From Lacinutrix sp. C3R15 (lineage in GTDB: Bacteria > Bacteroidota > Bacteroidia > Flavobacteriales > Flavobacteriaceae), in NCBI RefSeq assembly GCF_018860825.1, contig NZ_JAHKPZ010000012.1, forward strand, positions 483,684 through 547,683: a DNA stretch of 64,000 nt. The letters are read 5' to 3'. Below the pieces are notes generated by a model. The model was not told where the DNA came from, searched no databases, and saw nothing but the letters and a program-made list of their open reading frames with translations. This document shows, one piece after another, positions 8,282 to 17,093 of the stretch. The translations under genes were made by a program, and so were the position numbers. Every line of letters starts with the position of its first letter. Positions within the stretch are counted from its first letter, which is position 1.

Positions 8282-10654
8282 ATGGACAAGTCTACTTGTT
8301 TTCATTGTGGTGATGATTGTGATTCTACAATTATAAAATTCGACGATAAATCGTTTTGTTGTAATGGTTGTAAAACGGTTTATGAAATTTTTTCGGAAAA
8401 CGATTTAACCTGTTACTACGACTTGCAAGCATCTCCAGGAGCAGTTCCTAAGGAGATGCAAGGCAAATACGATTTTTTATCACAAGAAAACATCATTGAA
8501 AAACTTACAGAGTTTAATGATGGTACCACGCAAATAGCCACACTTTACATACCGCATATTCACTGTAGTTCTTGTATTTGGATTCTAGAAAACGGAAACA
8601 AATTAAACCCTGGCATTACCGCATCACAAGTTAATTTTGGCAAAAAAACGGTTCGAATTACTTACAATACCGATAAAACATCACTTAAAGAGGTGGTTTT
8701 ACTTTTAAGCAGTATTGGTTATGAACCTTATATTTCTTTAGACGATTTTAAAACAGGAAAAGAACATATTAACAGAAGCCTTATCTATAAGTTAGGTATT
8801 GCTGGTTTTGCTTTTGGTAATGTAATGTTTCTATCGTTTCCAGAATATTTTGAAGTTGGTGAGTTTTGGCTAGAACAGTACAAGCATTTGTTTAGATGGT
8901 TAATGTTTTGTTTTTCACTACCTGTAGTTTTTTATTCTGCACAAGATTATTTTATTTCTGCATACAAAGGTTTACGTGCAAAACTTTTAAATATTGATGT
9001 ACCCATTGCGCTAGGTATTACTGTTTTATTTGTTAGAAGTACTGCTGAAATTATTTTTGATTTAGGTTCCGGTTTTTTTGATAGCCTTACAGGTTTGGTT
9101 TTCTTTTTATTACTCGGAAAGTTTTTTCAACAAAAAACATATTCCTTCCTTTCTTTTGAACGCGATTATAAATCCTATTTTCCAATTGCTATAACTAAAA
9201 TTTCTTCGGAAGGAGAAGAAACTCCAATTCAAGTTTACGAAATAAAAAAAGGAGACCGATTACTAATAAGAAATGAAGAATTAATTCCCGTTGACGGCAT
9301 ACTCATTAACGGAAAAGCACGAATTGATTATAGTTTTGTTACAGGAGAGTCTGAAACCGTTAGTAAAAACTCTGGAGACAAACTCTTTGCTGGAGGAAAA
9401 CAAACAGCTGGAGTTTTAGAAATGGAAGCCATAAAATCTGTAGAACAAAGTTACCTTACGCAATTATGGAGTAATGATGTGTTTAGTAAAAACAAAGAAG
9501 ACGGTTTTAAAACTTTAACCAATAAAATTAGTAAACAATTTACCATTGCTGTTTTAAGTATTGCAGTAATAGCTACAACTTTTTGGCTATTTGTAGATAC
9601 CTCAAAAGCCATGAATGTATTTACAGCTGTGTTAATCATTGCTTGTCCTTGTGCTATTGCGCTCTCTGGTCCTTTTACTTTTGGTAATTTGCTTCGTATT
9701 TTTGGAAAACAAAAATTTTATGTAAAAAATGCTTCGGTTATAGAACAACTAGCAGCTATAAACACTATTATTTTTGATAAAACAGGAACCATAACTTCTA
9801 ACAAGCAAAGTACAGTTACTTATGAAGGAGAAACACTTTCTACCTCTGAAGAAATATTACTAAAAAACACGCTTCGAGGTTCTAACCACCCATTAAGTAG
9901 AAGTTTGTATAATATTTTAGATGAACATAATATTATTTCCTTAAACCATTTTGAAGAACACCTAGGTAAAGGTATTGAAGCATCACATAAGCAACAAAAC
10001 ATAAAAATTGGTTCTGCTAGTTTTGTTGGCTCTACAGAAACTTCTGTCTTAAATACAGCAGTACATATTAGTACCAATAATACATATAAAGGAAAATATA
10101 CTTTTTACAATAGCTATAGAAAAGGATTATCTAAACTTTTTAACAAGCTAAAAAAGCACTATGATTTGGTAATTCTTTCGGGTGATAATGAAGGCGAATT
10201 TGAAAATTTAAAAAAATTGCTTCCAACAAAAACAAAGTTGATTTTTAATCAAAAACCAAACGATAAATTAGAATACATAAAATACCATCAAAGCGAAGGA
10301 GCTAAAGTACTCATGATTGGTGATGGTTTAAATGATGCTGGAGCATTAGCGCAAAGTAATGTTGGTATTGCATTATCTGAAAACGTAAACGTGTTCTCTC
10401 CTGCTTGTGATGCTATTTTAGATGCTACAAAATTTAACCAACTTTACAAATATATAAAAGCATCAAAAAGTGCTATAAAAATTATTAAATGGAGTTTTGT
10501 TTTATCCTTTATATACAACATTATTGGGCTGTATTTTGCAGTTACAGGTCAGTTAGCACCTGTAGTAGCAGCAATATTAATGCCTTTAAGTTCTATTAGT
10601 ATTGTAGTATTTACAACTATTGCTACAAATATTTTAGGGCGAAAAATAAATTAA
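8282..10654 (+). CDS. ccoI: Copper-translocating P-type ATPase for cbb3 oxidase assembly (CcoI/FixI)
   Basis: This is a 790-residue P1B ATPase. In order it has an N-terminal cysteine-rich zinc-ribbon-like segment (CFHCGDDC, then CCNGC), a heavy-metal-associated domain with HCSSC near residue 97, paired membrane helices, the actuator motif TGES, the channel motif CPC in ACPCAIALSGP, the phosphorylation site DKTGT, and GDGLNDAGAL. The CPC motif and neighbours point to export of Cu(I) for the CuB centre of the cbb3 oxidase. The ATG at 8282 is chosen because the predicted transcript begins just upstream. The ccoS gene follows after 134 bp with its own promoter. Confidence 0.92.
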   Translation: MDKSTCFHCGDDCDSTIIKFDDKSFCCNGCKTVYEIFSENDLTCYYDLQASPGAVPKEMQGKYDFLSQENIIEKLTEFNDGTTQIATLYIPHIHCSSCIWILENGNKLNPGITASQVNFGKKTVRITYNTDKTSLKEVVLLLSSIGYEPYISLDDFKTGKEHINRSLIYKLGIAGFAFGNVMFLSFPEYFEVGEFWLEQYKHLFRWLMFCFSLPVVFYSAQDYFISAYKGLRAKLLNIDVPIALGITVLFVRSTAEIIFDLGSGFFDSLTGLVFFLLLGKFFQQKTYSFLSFERDYKSYFPIAITKISSEGEETPIQVYEIKKGDRLLIRNEELIPVDGILINGKARIDYSFVTGESETVSKNSGDKLFAGGKQTAGVLEMEAIKSVEQSYLTQLWSNDVFSKNKEDGFKTLTNKISKQFTIAVLSIAVIATTFWLFVDTSKAMNVFTAVLIIACPCAIALSGPFTFGNLLRIFGKQKFYVKNASVIEQLAAINTIIFDKTGTITSNKQSTVTYEGETLSTSEEILLKNTLRGSNHPLSRSLYNILDEHNIISLNHFEEHLGKGIEASHKQQNIKIGSASFVGSTETSVLNTAVHISTNNTYKGKYTFYNSYRKGLSKLFNKLKKHYDLVILSGDNEGEFENLKKLLPTKTKLIFNQKPNDKLEYIKYHQSEGAKVLMIGDGLNDAGALAQSNVGIALSENVNVFSPACDAILDATKFNQLYKYIKASKSAIKIIKWSFVLSFIYNIIGLYFAVTGQLAPVVAAILMPLSSISIVVFTTIATNILGRKIN

Positions 10655-10720
10655 AAACAAGTGTTAAACCAATCTTTATTATAAAATATGATTGGTATAT
10701 AAAATGGAAATTATTTCCTT

Positions 10721-10768
10721 AAACATGATAAAAATCATGTTTTAAAAAGGGCTTTCCATGTAATTTTG
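10721..10768 (+). promoter_or_regulatory. Fnr-like operator and -7 element of the ccoS-ccoNOQP promoter
   Basis: A perfect palindrome spans 10721-10742 with 9-bp arms AAACATGAT and ATCATGTTT around AAAA. Its core TGAT-AAAA-ATCA (10726-10737) has the inner half-sites of the FNR consensus. The -7 element TAATTTTG (10761-10768) matches TAnnTTTG exactly and begins 35 bp after the core begins. The ccoS start codon is about 57 bp from the box centre. Confidence 0.75.
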
Positions 10769-10788
10769 AACCATAACTTCAAATAGGT

Positions 10789-10977
10789 ATGAGCGTTATA
10801 TATATATTACTAACTATCAGTATTTTAGTTGCAATTGTTTTTTTTGCAGCTTTTATTTATGCTTTAAAAAGAGGACAGTTTGATGATAACTATACACCAT
10901 CTGTTAGAATGCTTTTTGAAGACGAACTTGTTAAAGATCAAACTAAATCAACTATAAAAACTAAAAAGACGAATTAA
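10789..10977 (+). CDS. ccoS: cbb3-type cytochrome oxidase assembly protein CcoS
   Basis: This is a 62-residue single-pass membrane protein. The helix at residues 3-25 is followed by the family signature ALKRGQFDDNYTPSVRMLF. CcoS is needed to insert haem and copper into the cbb3 oxidase. It is the first gene after the palindromic Fnr-like operator and lies 5 bp before ccoNO, so it heads the structural operon. The length and motif leave little doubt. Confidence 0.93.
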   Translation: MSVIYILLTISILVAIVFFAAFIYALKRGQFDDNYTPSVRMLFEDELVKDQTKSTIKTKKTN

Positions 10978-10982
10978 TTATT

Positions 10983-13166
10983 ATGGAAGTACAACAATTT
11001 TATTACGATAACAAAATCGTTAAAAATTTCCTTTACGCTACCATTTTTTGGGGAGTTGTAGGAATGGCTGTTGGCTTAATGCTGGCATATTTTTTCATTT
11101 TCCCAAATTATACTGAAGGTATTTCGTGGCTAAGTTTTGGTCGTTTAAGACCATTACATACCAATGCTGTAATTTTTGCCTTTGTTGGTAATGCTATTTT
11201 TGCAGGTGTGTATTATTCTACACAACGTTTACTTAAAGCAAGAATGTACAGTGACCTATTAAGTAAAATCAACTTTTGGGGTTGGCAAGCCATTATTGTT
11301 GGTGCTGCTATTACATTACCTTTAGGGTATACAACAACAAAAGAATATGCCGAATTAGAATGGCCTTTTGATATTGCTATTGCTGTTATTTGGGTAGCTT
11401 TTGGTATTAACCTTATTGGTACCATGCTTAAAAGAAGACAACGTCATTTATATGTAGCAATTTGGTTTTATATCGCAACATTTGTAACCGTTGCTGTACT
11501 TCATATCTTTAATAATTTAGAGCTACCTATAAGTGCAATGAAAAGTTATTCTGTATATGCAGGAGTTCAAGATGCTTTAGTACAATGGTGGTATGGTCAT
11601 AACGCTGTAGCATTCTTTTTAACAACACCTTTTTTAGGTTTAATGTACTATTTTGTACCTAAAGCTGCTAACAGACCTGTATACTCTTATAGACTATCTA
11701 TAGTTCACTTTTGGTCTTTAATTTTTATATACATTTGGGCAGGACCTCACCACTTATTATACACTGCTTTACCAGAATGGGCACAAAGTTTAGGTACTGC
11801 TTTTTCTATTATGTTATTAATGCCTTCTTGGGGAGGAATGATAAACGGATTATTAACACTTCGTGGTGCTTGGGATAAAGTGCGTACAGATCCTGTTTTA
11901 AAATTTATGGTTGTAGCAATTACTGGTTATGGTATGGCTACTTTTGAAGGCCCAATGCTTTCTCTTAAAAATGTAAATGCAATTGGTCACTTTACCGATT
12001 GGATTATTGCACACGTACACGTTGGTGCTTTAGCATGGAATGGGTTCTTAACCTTTGGTATGATTTATTACCTGGTTCCTAAATTATTTAAAACTAAATT
12101 ATTCTCTACTGGTTTAGCAAATCTACATTTCTGGGTTGGTACATTAGGTATCATAATGTATACTTTACCAATGTATGTTGCTGGATTTACACAAGCTAGT
12201 ATGTGGAAACAATTTAATCCAGATGGTACATTAGTTTATGGTAACTTCTTAGAAACCGTTACCGAAATTATGCCTATGTACTGGATGCGTGCAATTGGTG
12301 GTACATTATATATAGCAGGTATGTTTATTCTTGTTTATAATGTAGTGGTTACTATTAAAAATGGTAGTAAAGTTACAGATGAATTAGCCGAAGCTCCTGC
12401 ATTACAACATGTATCTAAAAGACGTGTTGCTGGTGAAGGATGGCACACTTGGTTAGAGCGTAAACCAATTAAATTAACTATTGGTGCAACCATTGCTATT
12501 TTAATTGGTGGTATTGTACAAATAGTACCAACCATTATGGTTAAATCTAATATACCAACTATTGCTAGTGTAAAACCATATACTCCTCTAGAATTAGAAG
12601 GACGTGATATTTACATTCGTGAAGGTTGTGTTAGTTGCCACTCACAAATGGTAAGACCTTTTAGAAGTGAAGTAGAACGTTACGGAGAATATTCAAAAGC
12701 GGGAGAATTTGTATATGACCATCCATTCTTATGGGGAAGTAAACGTACAGGACCAGATTTACATCGTGTAGGAGGAAAATACTCCGATAACTGGCACCTA
12801 AACCATATGTATGATCCGCAAAGTACTTCTTCTGGTTCTATCATGCCATCTTATAAATGGATTGTTAAAGATGAATTAGACAAATCTATGACAGAAGCAA
12901 AAATGAAAGCCATGGTTCAATTAGGAGTCCCTTATACCGAAGAAGAAATAGCAAATGCACAAAAAGCAATGCTAGAACAAGGTACTAAAATTGAAAAAAA
13001 CCTATATGCAGATCCTGATTTTGCGCAAACCTATGAAGCAGACAAAGCTGCTGGAGGCCAAGAATTTGTTGAAATGCGTAATCGTGAAATAGTTGCACTT
13101 ATTGCTTATTTACAACGCTTAGGTACAGATATTAAAGTAAAAGATATAGAAACAGCTCAAAACTAG
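10983..13166 (+). CDS. ccoNO: cbb3 cytochrome c oxidase, fused subunits I and II (CcoN-CcoO)
   Basis: This is a 727-residue fusion typical of Bacteroidota. Residues 1 to about 480 are CcoN, with many membrane helices and the haem and CuB histidines in LRPLHTNAV, WWYGHNAV, WAGPHHLLY and IIAHVHVGALAWNG. After a short link and another helix, the CcoO part carries one c-type haem site GCVSCH and the conserved QMVRPF. The enzyme reduces O2 to water at low oxygen and pumps protons at the inner membrane. It lies 5 bp after ccoS and 4 bp before ccoQ. Confidence 0.95.
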   Translation: MEVQQFYYDNKIVKNFLYATIFWGVVGMAVGLMLAYFFIFPNYTEGISWLSFGRLRPLHTNAVIFAFVGNAIFAGVYYSTQRLLKARMYSDLLSKINFWGWQAIIVGAAITLPLGYTTTKEYAELEWPFDIAIAVIWVAFGINLIGTMLKRRQRHLYVAIWFYIATFVTVAVLHIFNNLELPISAMKSYSVYAGVQDALVQWWYGHNAVAFFLTTPFLGLMYYFVPKAANRPVYSYRLSIVHFWSLIFIYIWAGPHHLLYTALPEWAQSLGTAFSIMLLMPSWGGMINGLLTLRGAWDKVRTDPVLKFMVVAITGYGMATFEGPMLSLKNVNAIGHFTDWIIAHVHVGALAWNGFLTFGMIYYLVPKLFKTKLFSTGLANLHFWVGTLGIIMYTLPMYVAGFTQASMWKQFNPDGTLVYGNFLETVTEIMPMYWMRAIGGTLYIAGMFILVYNVVVTIKNGSKVTDELAEAPALQHVSKRRVAGEGWHTWLERKPIKLTIGATIAILIGGIVQIVPTIMVKSNIPTIASVKPYTPLELEGRDIYIREGCVSCHSQMVRPFRSEVERYGEYSKAGEFVYDHPFLWGSKRTGPDLHRVGGKYSDNWHLNHMYDPQSTSSGSIMPSYKWIVKDELDKSMTEAKMKAMVQLGVPYTEEEIANAQKAMLEQGTKIEKNLYADPDFAQTYEADKAAGGQEFVEMRNREIVALIAYLQRLGTDIKVKDIETAQN

Positions 13167-13170
13167 AATT

Positions 13171-13362
13171 ATGTTAAAATTTGTAAAAAATTATATGGAC
13201 AGTATTTCTGGAATTGAAGTATATCCAATCATATCCTTATTAATTTTCTTTGGCTTTTTTGTAGTTCTTTTTTTGTGGGTTTTTACAGCAAAAAAAGAGT
13301 ATATACAAGCAGTAAGTAACATTCCATTAGAAAACGACAACCAAAACCAAACAGAAAAATGA
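13171..13362 (+). CDS. ccoQ: CcoQ-like small subunit of cbb3 oxidase
   Basis: This is a 63-residue protein with one membrane helix (about residues 18-39) and a short polar tail. Position and size, rather than motif, identify it: it lies between ccoNO and ccoP, and its stop overlaps the ccoP start in an ATGA. CcoQ stabilises the oxidase complex. Sequence conservation in this family is low, so the name rests on context. Confidence 0.82.
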   Translation: MLKFVKNYMDSISGIEVYPIISLLIFFGFFVVLFLWVFTAKKEYIQAVSNIPLENDNQNQTEK

Positions 13363-14246
13363 AAAATTTTATACCATCTTGGATAAGAGTACCTGTTATA
13401 TTCTTTATCATATTCGGGCTAGTAGAGTATTTTGTAGACTCTGGTAGTAAACCTGCATTTATTGAGCAACCTATAATTATGCTATTCTTATTATTAGTAT
13501 TAGTTATACTTATATCTACAGAGGCTATTGTAGGCTCCATGGCCAACATACTGTATCAAAGTTTAGACGAAGAAGCAAAAGCTAGATATACCGCTTCTAA
13601 TGAAGCAAAAAAACCTAAATTTATTATCTGGTTAGAAGAAACCTATATTAAATTATTAGGAGCTAAACCGATACAAGAAGAACACGAAATCATTTTAGAC
13701 CATAATTATGATGGTATTAAAGAACTAGATAACAACTTACCACCATGGTGGGTATATAGTTTTTATATTTCTATAGTTTTTGCTGCTATCTACTTACTTA
13801 AATTTCATGTATTCAATGGCGAAAACCAATACCAAGAATTAGAACAAGAATATGCACAAGCTAAAATTGATTTAGAAGAATACAAAAAAACTGCTAAAGA
13901 CTTAGTTGATTTTAATACTGTAGAAGTATTAACAGATGCTGCAGACTTAACAAACGGAAAGAAAATTTTTGAAACCAACTGTGTCGCTTGTCATAAAGCA
14001 GATGGTGGTGGTGGAATTGGTCCTAACCTAACAGATAACCATTGGATTTTAGGTGGTGGAATTAAAAATGTTTTTAAAACCATTACAGAAGGTGGTCGTG
14101 ACGGAAAAGGAATGATTGCCTGGAAACAAAGTTTAAAACCATCAGAAATTAACCAAGTAGCTAGTTACGTATTACAATTTCAAGGTACAACTCCTGCAGA
14201 GCCAAAAGCAGCAGAAGGTGATATTTGGGAAGAAACTCAAGAATAA
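13359..14246 (+). CDS. ccoP: cbb3 oxidase cytochrome c subunit CcoP (one haem site)
   Basis: This is a 295-residue protein with two N-terminal helices, a third helix after LPPWWVYSFYISIVFAAIY (the classic CcoP link), and a C-terminal cytochrome c domain with a single CVACH near residue 210 and a likely axial Met in GMIAWK. Classical CcoP has two c-type haems; here only one CxxCH is present, which I believe is usual in Bacteroidota. It starts inside the ccoQ stop codon (ATGA), so the two are probably translationally coupled. It carries electrons to the catalytic subunit. Confidence 0.92.
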   Translation: MKNFIPSWIRVPVIFFIIFGLVEYFVDSGSKPAFIEQPIIMLFLLLVLVILISTEAIVGSMANILYQSLDEEAKARYTASNEAKKPKFIIWLEETYIKLLGAKPIQEEHEIILDHNYDGIKELDNNLPPWWVYSFYISIVFAAIYLLKFHVFNGENQYQELEQEYAQAKIDLEEYKKTAKDLVDFNTVEVLTDAADLTNGKKIFETNCVACHKADGGGGIGPNLTDNHWILGGGIKNVFKTITEGGRDGKGMIAWKQSLKPSEINQVASYVLQFQGTTPAEPKAAEGDIWEETQE

Positions 14247-14266
14247 GAACCTAAAGAATAAATATT

Positions 14267-15691
14267 TTGGAAACTCCAGAAAACGAATCATTTAGAGACA
14301 GTATTGGAACCATAAATGAAGAAGGAAAACGAGCTTGGGTATACCCAAAAAAACCAAGCGGTAAATTTTATGAAAAGCGTAAAATAGTAAGTTATATCTT
14401 ATTAGCTTTTCTTATTGCTGCTCCCTTCATTAAAATTAATGGTAACCAGTTTTTAATGTTTAATATATTAGAACGTCGTTTTAATATTTTTGGATTTCCT
14501 TTTTGGCCACAAGACTTTCACCTCTTTGTAATATCTATGATTATTGGTGTTATTTTTGTCGCGCTATTTACGGTTGGGTTTGGACGTATTTTTTGCGGTT
14601 GGATTTGTCCGCAAACCATATTCTTAGAAATGGTTTTTCGTAGAATTGAATACTGGATTGATGGAGACAGAAATAAACAACGTAAATTAGACAATCAAAA
14701 ATGGGATGCCGAAAAAATAAAAAAACGTCTGTTAAAATGGTTTATCTTTTTAGTCATTTCTTTTGTAATAGCTAATGTGTTTTTAGCCTATTTAATAGGT
14801 AGTGATAAACTTTTAAACTATATCACAGATGGTCCTTTTAAACATTTAGGAACCCTATTTCCTTTATTAATCTTTACAGCAGTTTTCTATTTTGTTTTTG
14901 CTTGGTTTAGAGAACAAGTATGTATCATTGCTTGTCCTTACGGTAGATTACAAGGTGTGCTTTTAGATAATAAATCTATTATTGTTGCCTATGATCATGT
15001 AAGAGGAGAAGGTGAAAATGGAAGAAAAAAATTCAGAAAAAATGAAGACAGACAAGAACTTGGTCATGGTGACTGTATAGATTGCTTACAATGTGTACAT
15101 GTATGCCCTACAGGAATTGATATAAGAAATGGAACACAATTAGAATGTGTAAACTGTACTGCTTGTATTGATGAGTGTGATCATATTATGGAAAGCATTA
15201 ATCTTCCAAAAGGCTTAATTCGTTATGCTAGTGAAGACGAAATAGAAAAAGGAGAAAAATTCAAGCTAACAGCTAGAATGAAAGGGTACATAGCTGTACT
15301 TGTAATACTTATTGGTGTTTTAAGCGGTATGTTACTTTTAAGAAATGATGTAGAAGCAAGAGTACTAAGACTACCAGGACAATTATATGAACACAAAGGC
15401 GAAACCATAATAAGTAACGTTTTTACCTATAAGTTAGTGAATAAAACAACTCAAGAAATTGAAAACATTAACTTTAAACTTAGAAAATATAAAGGAGAAA
15501 TAAAACTAGTTTCAACCACAGATAACTTTATAGTTCCTGCTCAAGGTATTGCAGAAGGAACCTTATTTATTGAAATAGATAAAAGCCAACTAAAAGGAGA
15601 CAAAAACAAGCTCATGATAGATGTGTATAGTGGTGATAAACTAATTGATAATACAAGTGTAAACTTTTTAGGACCTAGAAGTTATAACTAA
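14267..15691 (+). CDS. ccoG: cbb3 oxidase accessory iron-sulfur protein CcoG (RdxA/FixG), TTG start
   Basis: This is a 474-residue membrane ferredoxin. It has helices around 42-62 and 88-110, the motifs CGWICPQ and CIIACPYGR, then two 4Fe-4S clusters, CIDCLQCVHVCP and CVNCTACIDEC, another helix near 340, and a C-terminal immunoglobulin-like domain (FixG C). CcoG is thought to reduce Cu(II) to Cu(I) for CcoI. The start is TTG: no ATG occurs in frame before the first helices, and the peptide ETPENESFRDSIGT is the usual family N-terminus. It lies 20 bp after ccoP. Confidence 0.92.
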   Translation: METPENESFRDSIGTINEEGKRAWVYPKKPSGKFYEKRKIVSYILLAFLIAAPFIKINGNQFLMFNILERRFNIFGFPFWPQDFHLFVISMIIGVIFVALFTVGFGRIFCGWICPQTIFLEMVFRRIEYWIDGDRNKQRKLDNQKWDAEKIKKRLLKWFIFLVISFVIANVFLAYLIGSDKLLNYITDGPFKHLGTLFPLLIFTAVFYFVFAWFREQVCIIACPYGRLQGVLLDNKSIIVAYDHVRGEGENGRKKFRKNEDRQELGHGDCIDCLQCVHVCPTGIDIRNGTQLECVNCTACIDECDHIMESINLPKGLIRYASEDEIEKGEKFKLTARMKGYIAVLVILIGVLSGMLLLRNDVEARVLRLPGQLYEHKGETIISNVFTYKLVNKTTQEIENINFKLRKYKGEIKLVSTTDNFIVPAQGIAEGTLFIEIDKSQLKGDKNKLMIDVYSGDKLIDNTSVNFLGPRSYN

Positions 15692-15795
15692 ACAACCAAA
15701 TTTGTAAAGTAAAAACCCTTGTAATATTTAAATTTCTTGCATTCAAGAAGAATACTAATTAAAAAGAGAGCGCCACTTTTGTGGAAAGAAAAAAG

Positions 15796-16242
15796 ATGAA
15801 AATAAATTGGGGAACAGGAATCGTTATTGCATTTATCGTTTTTATTAGCTTTATCATGTACTTTATTATTACTATGATGACTAATAATAAATATGACCAT
15901 GATTTAGTAGTTGAAGATTATTATAAACAAGAACTACAGTTTCAAAAAGACATAGATAAAGAAACCAATGCTAAAACCTTAGTAGAAAACATAACGTATA
16001 AAAAAACAGAAGAAGGTTTAGTAATTATATTTCCTGAGAACCTTTCAATTAATAACATAACAGGAAAAGTGTTCCTATATAGACCATCTAATAAACAATT
16101 TGATTTTGAAATGCCTATTTCTCTATCAAACCATAATTTGCTCATACCTGACAAACGTTTGTTAGATGGTCGCTGGAACATTAATGTTGATTGGCAATAT
16201 AACGGAAAAAACTATCTCTACAAAAAGGAAATTAGCTATTAA
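15796..16242 (+). CDS. fixH: FixH family protein (CcoH)
   Basis: This is a 148-residue protein with one N-terminal membrane helix (residues 3-27) followed by an extracytoplasmic beta-rich domain containing YYKQELQFQKDIDKETNA, the usual FixH segment. FixH/CcoH binds the oxidase during assembly. I start at the ATG at 15796, directly before the helix. A GTG five codons upstream is less likely. It follows ccoG after about 100 bp and precedes the TauE-like gene. Confidence 0.85.
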   Translation: MKINWGTGIVIAFIVFISFIMYFIITMMTNNKYDHDLVVEDYYKQELQFQKDIDKETNAKTLVENITYKKTEEGLVIIFPENLSINNITGKVFLYRPSNKQFDFEMPISLSNHNLLIPDKRLLDGRWNINVDWQYNGKNYLYKKEISY

Positions 16243-16332
16243 ATGGTACAATTACCTCTAACCAACTTAAGAGGTCTTTATAATACATGGTCTTAACTAT
16301 ACTAGACCAAACAAAATTTAAACGGTTACTAC

Positions 16333-17034
16333 ATGCTTTGGTCTGCACTCATATTTGGATTACTAGGAAGTTTTCACTGCGTTGGTATGTGTGGTCCTAT
16401 TGCCTTTATGTTACCTGTAGACAGGAGTAACTCCTTAAAAAAAGTTTTTCAAATTACCAGTTATCATATTGGCAGATTATTAGCCTACGCACTTATTGGC
16501 TTATTCTTTGGTCTGGTAGGAAAAAGTCTATACATTTTTGGCTTACAGCAACAACTCTCTATAATAATTGGTATTTTAATGATTGTAGTAGTTTTAATTC
16601 CTGTAAAAATCTTTAACAAATACAATTTTTCAAAACCACTCTATAAAACTATTTCTAAAGTAAAGTCCTCCTTAGGTAAAGCTTTAAAAAAGAAAACTGC
16701 AGACACCTTTTTAACCATTGGTTTTTTAAATGGCTTTTTACCTTGTGGCTTAGTATATATGGCTGTTTTTGCATCATTAGCAATGCAAAATGCATGGCAA
16801 TCTAGTTTATATATGGTCTTATTTGGTTTAGGTACCATACCATTAATGACATCAGCTATTTACTTAGGTAAATTTTTAAATTCTAAAATGAAGCAACGAA
16901 TTCAAAAAGCGATTCCTATTTTTGTGGTCATTATAGGATTATTATTTATACTTCGTGGATTAGGATTAGGTATTCCTTACCTCTCTCCTGCTCCAATTAT
17001 TGAAACTGCATCTAGTGCCATAGAGTGTCACTAA
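16333..17034 (+). CDS. Sulfite exporter TauE/SafE-type membrane protein, cbb3 maturation associated
   Basis: This is a 233-residue protein with about six membrane helices. The first carries GSFHCVGMCGPIAFMLP and a middle one NGFLPCGLVYM. The HCxxMC and LPCG motifs are typical of the UreH-like TauE subgroup that sits at the end of cbb3 operons and is linked to copper delivery. Context supports a role in oxidase maturation rather than sulfite export. It is the last gene in the oxidase cluster; the decarboxylase that follows seems unrelated. Confidence 0.8.
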   Translation: MLWSALIFGLLGSFHCVGMCGPIAFMLPVDRSNSLKKVFQITSYHIGRLLAYALIGLFFGLVGKSLYIFGLQQQLSIIIGILMIVVVLIPVKIFNKYNFSKPLYKTISKVKSSLGKALKKKTADTFLTIGFLNGFLPCGLVYMAVFASLAMQNAWQSSLYMVLFGLGTIPLMTSAIYLGKFLNSKMKQRIQKAIPIFVVIIGLLFILRGLGLGIPYLSPAPIIETASSAIECH

Positions 17035-17093
17035 ACTACTGCTTCTTTTTTAAATAATACTTCCTATAGCTATTAAAACTAAAAAAGCTAAAA

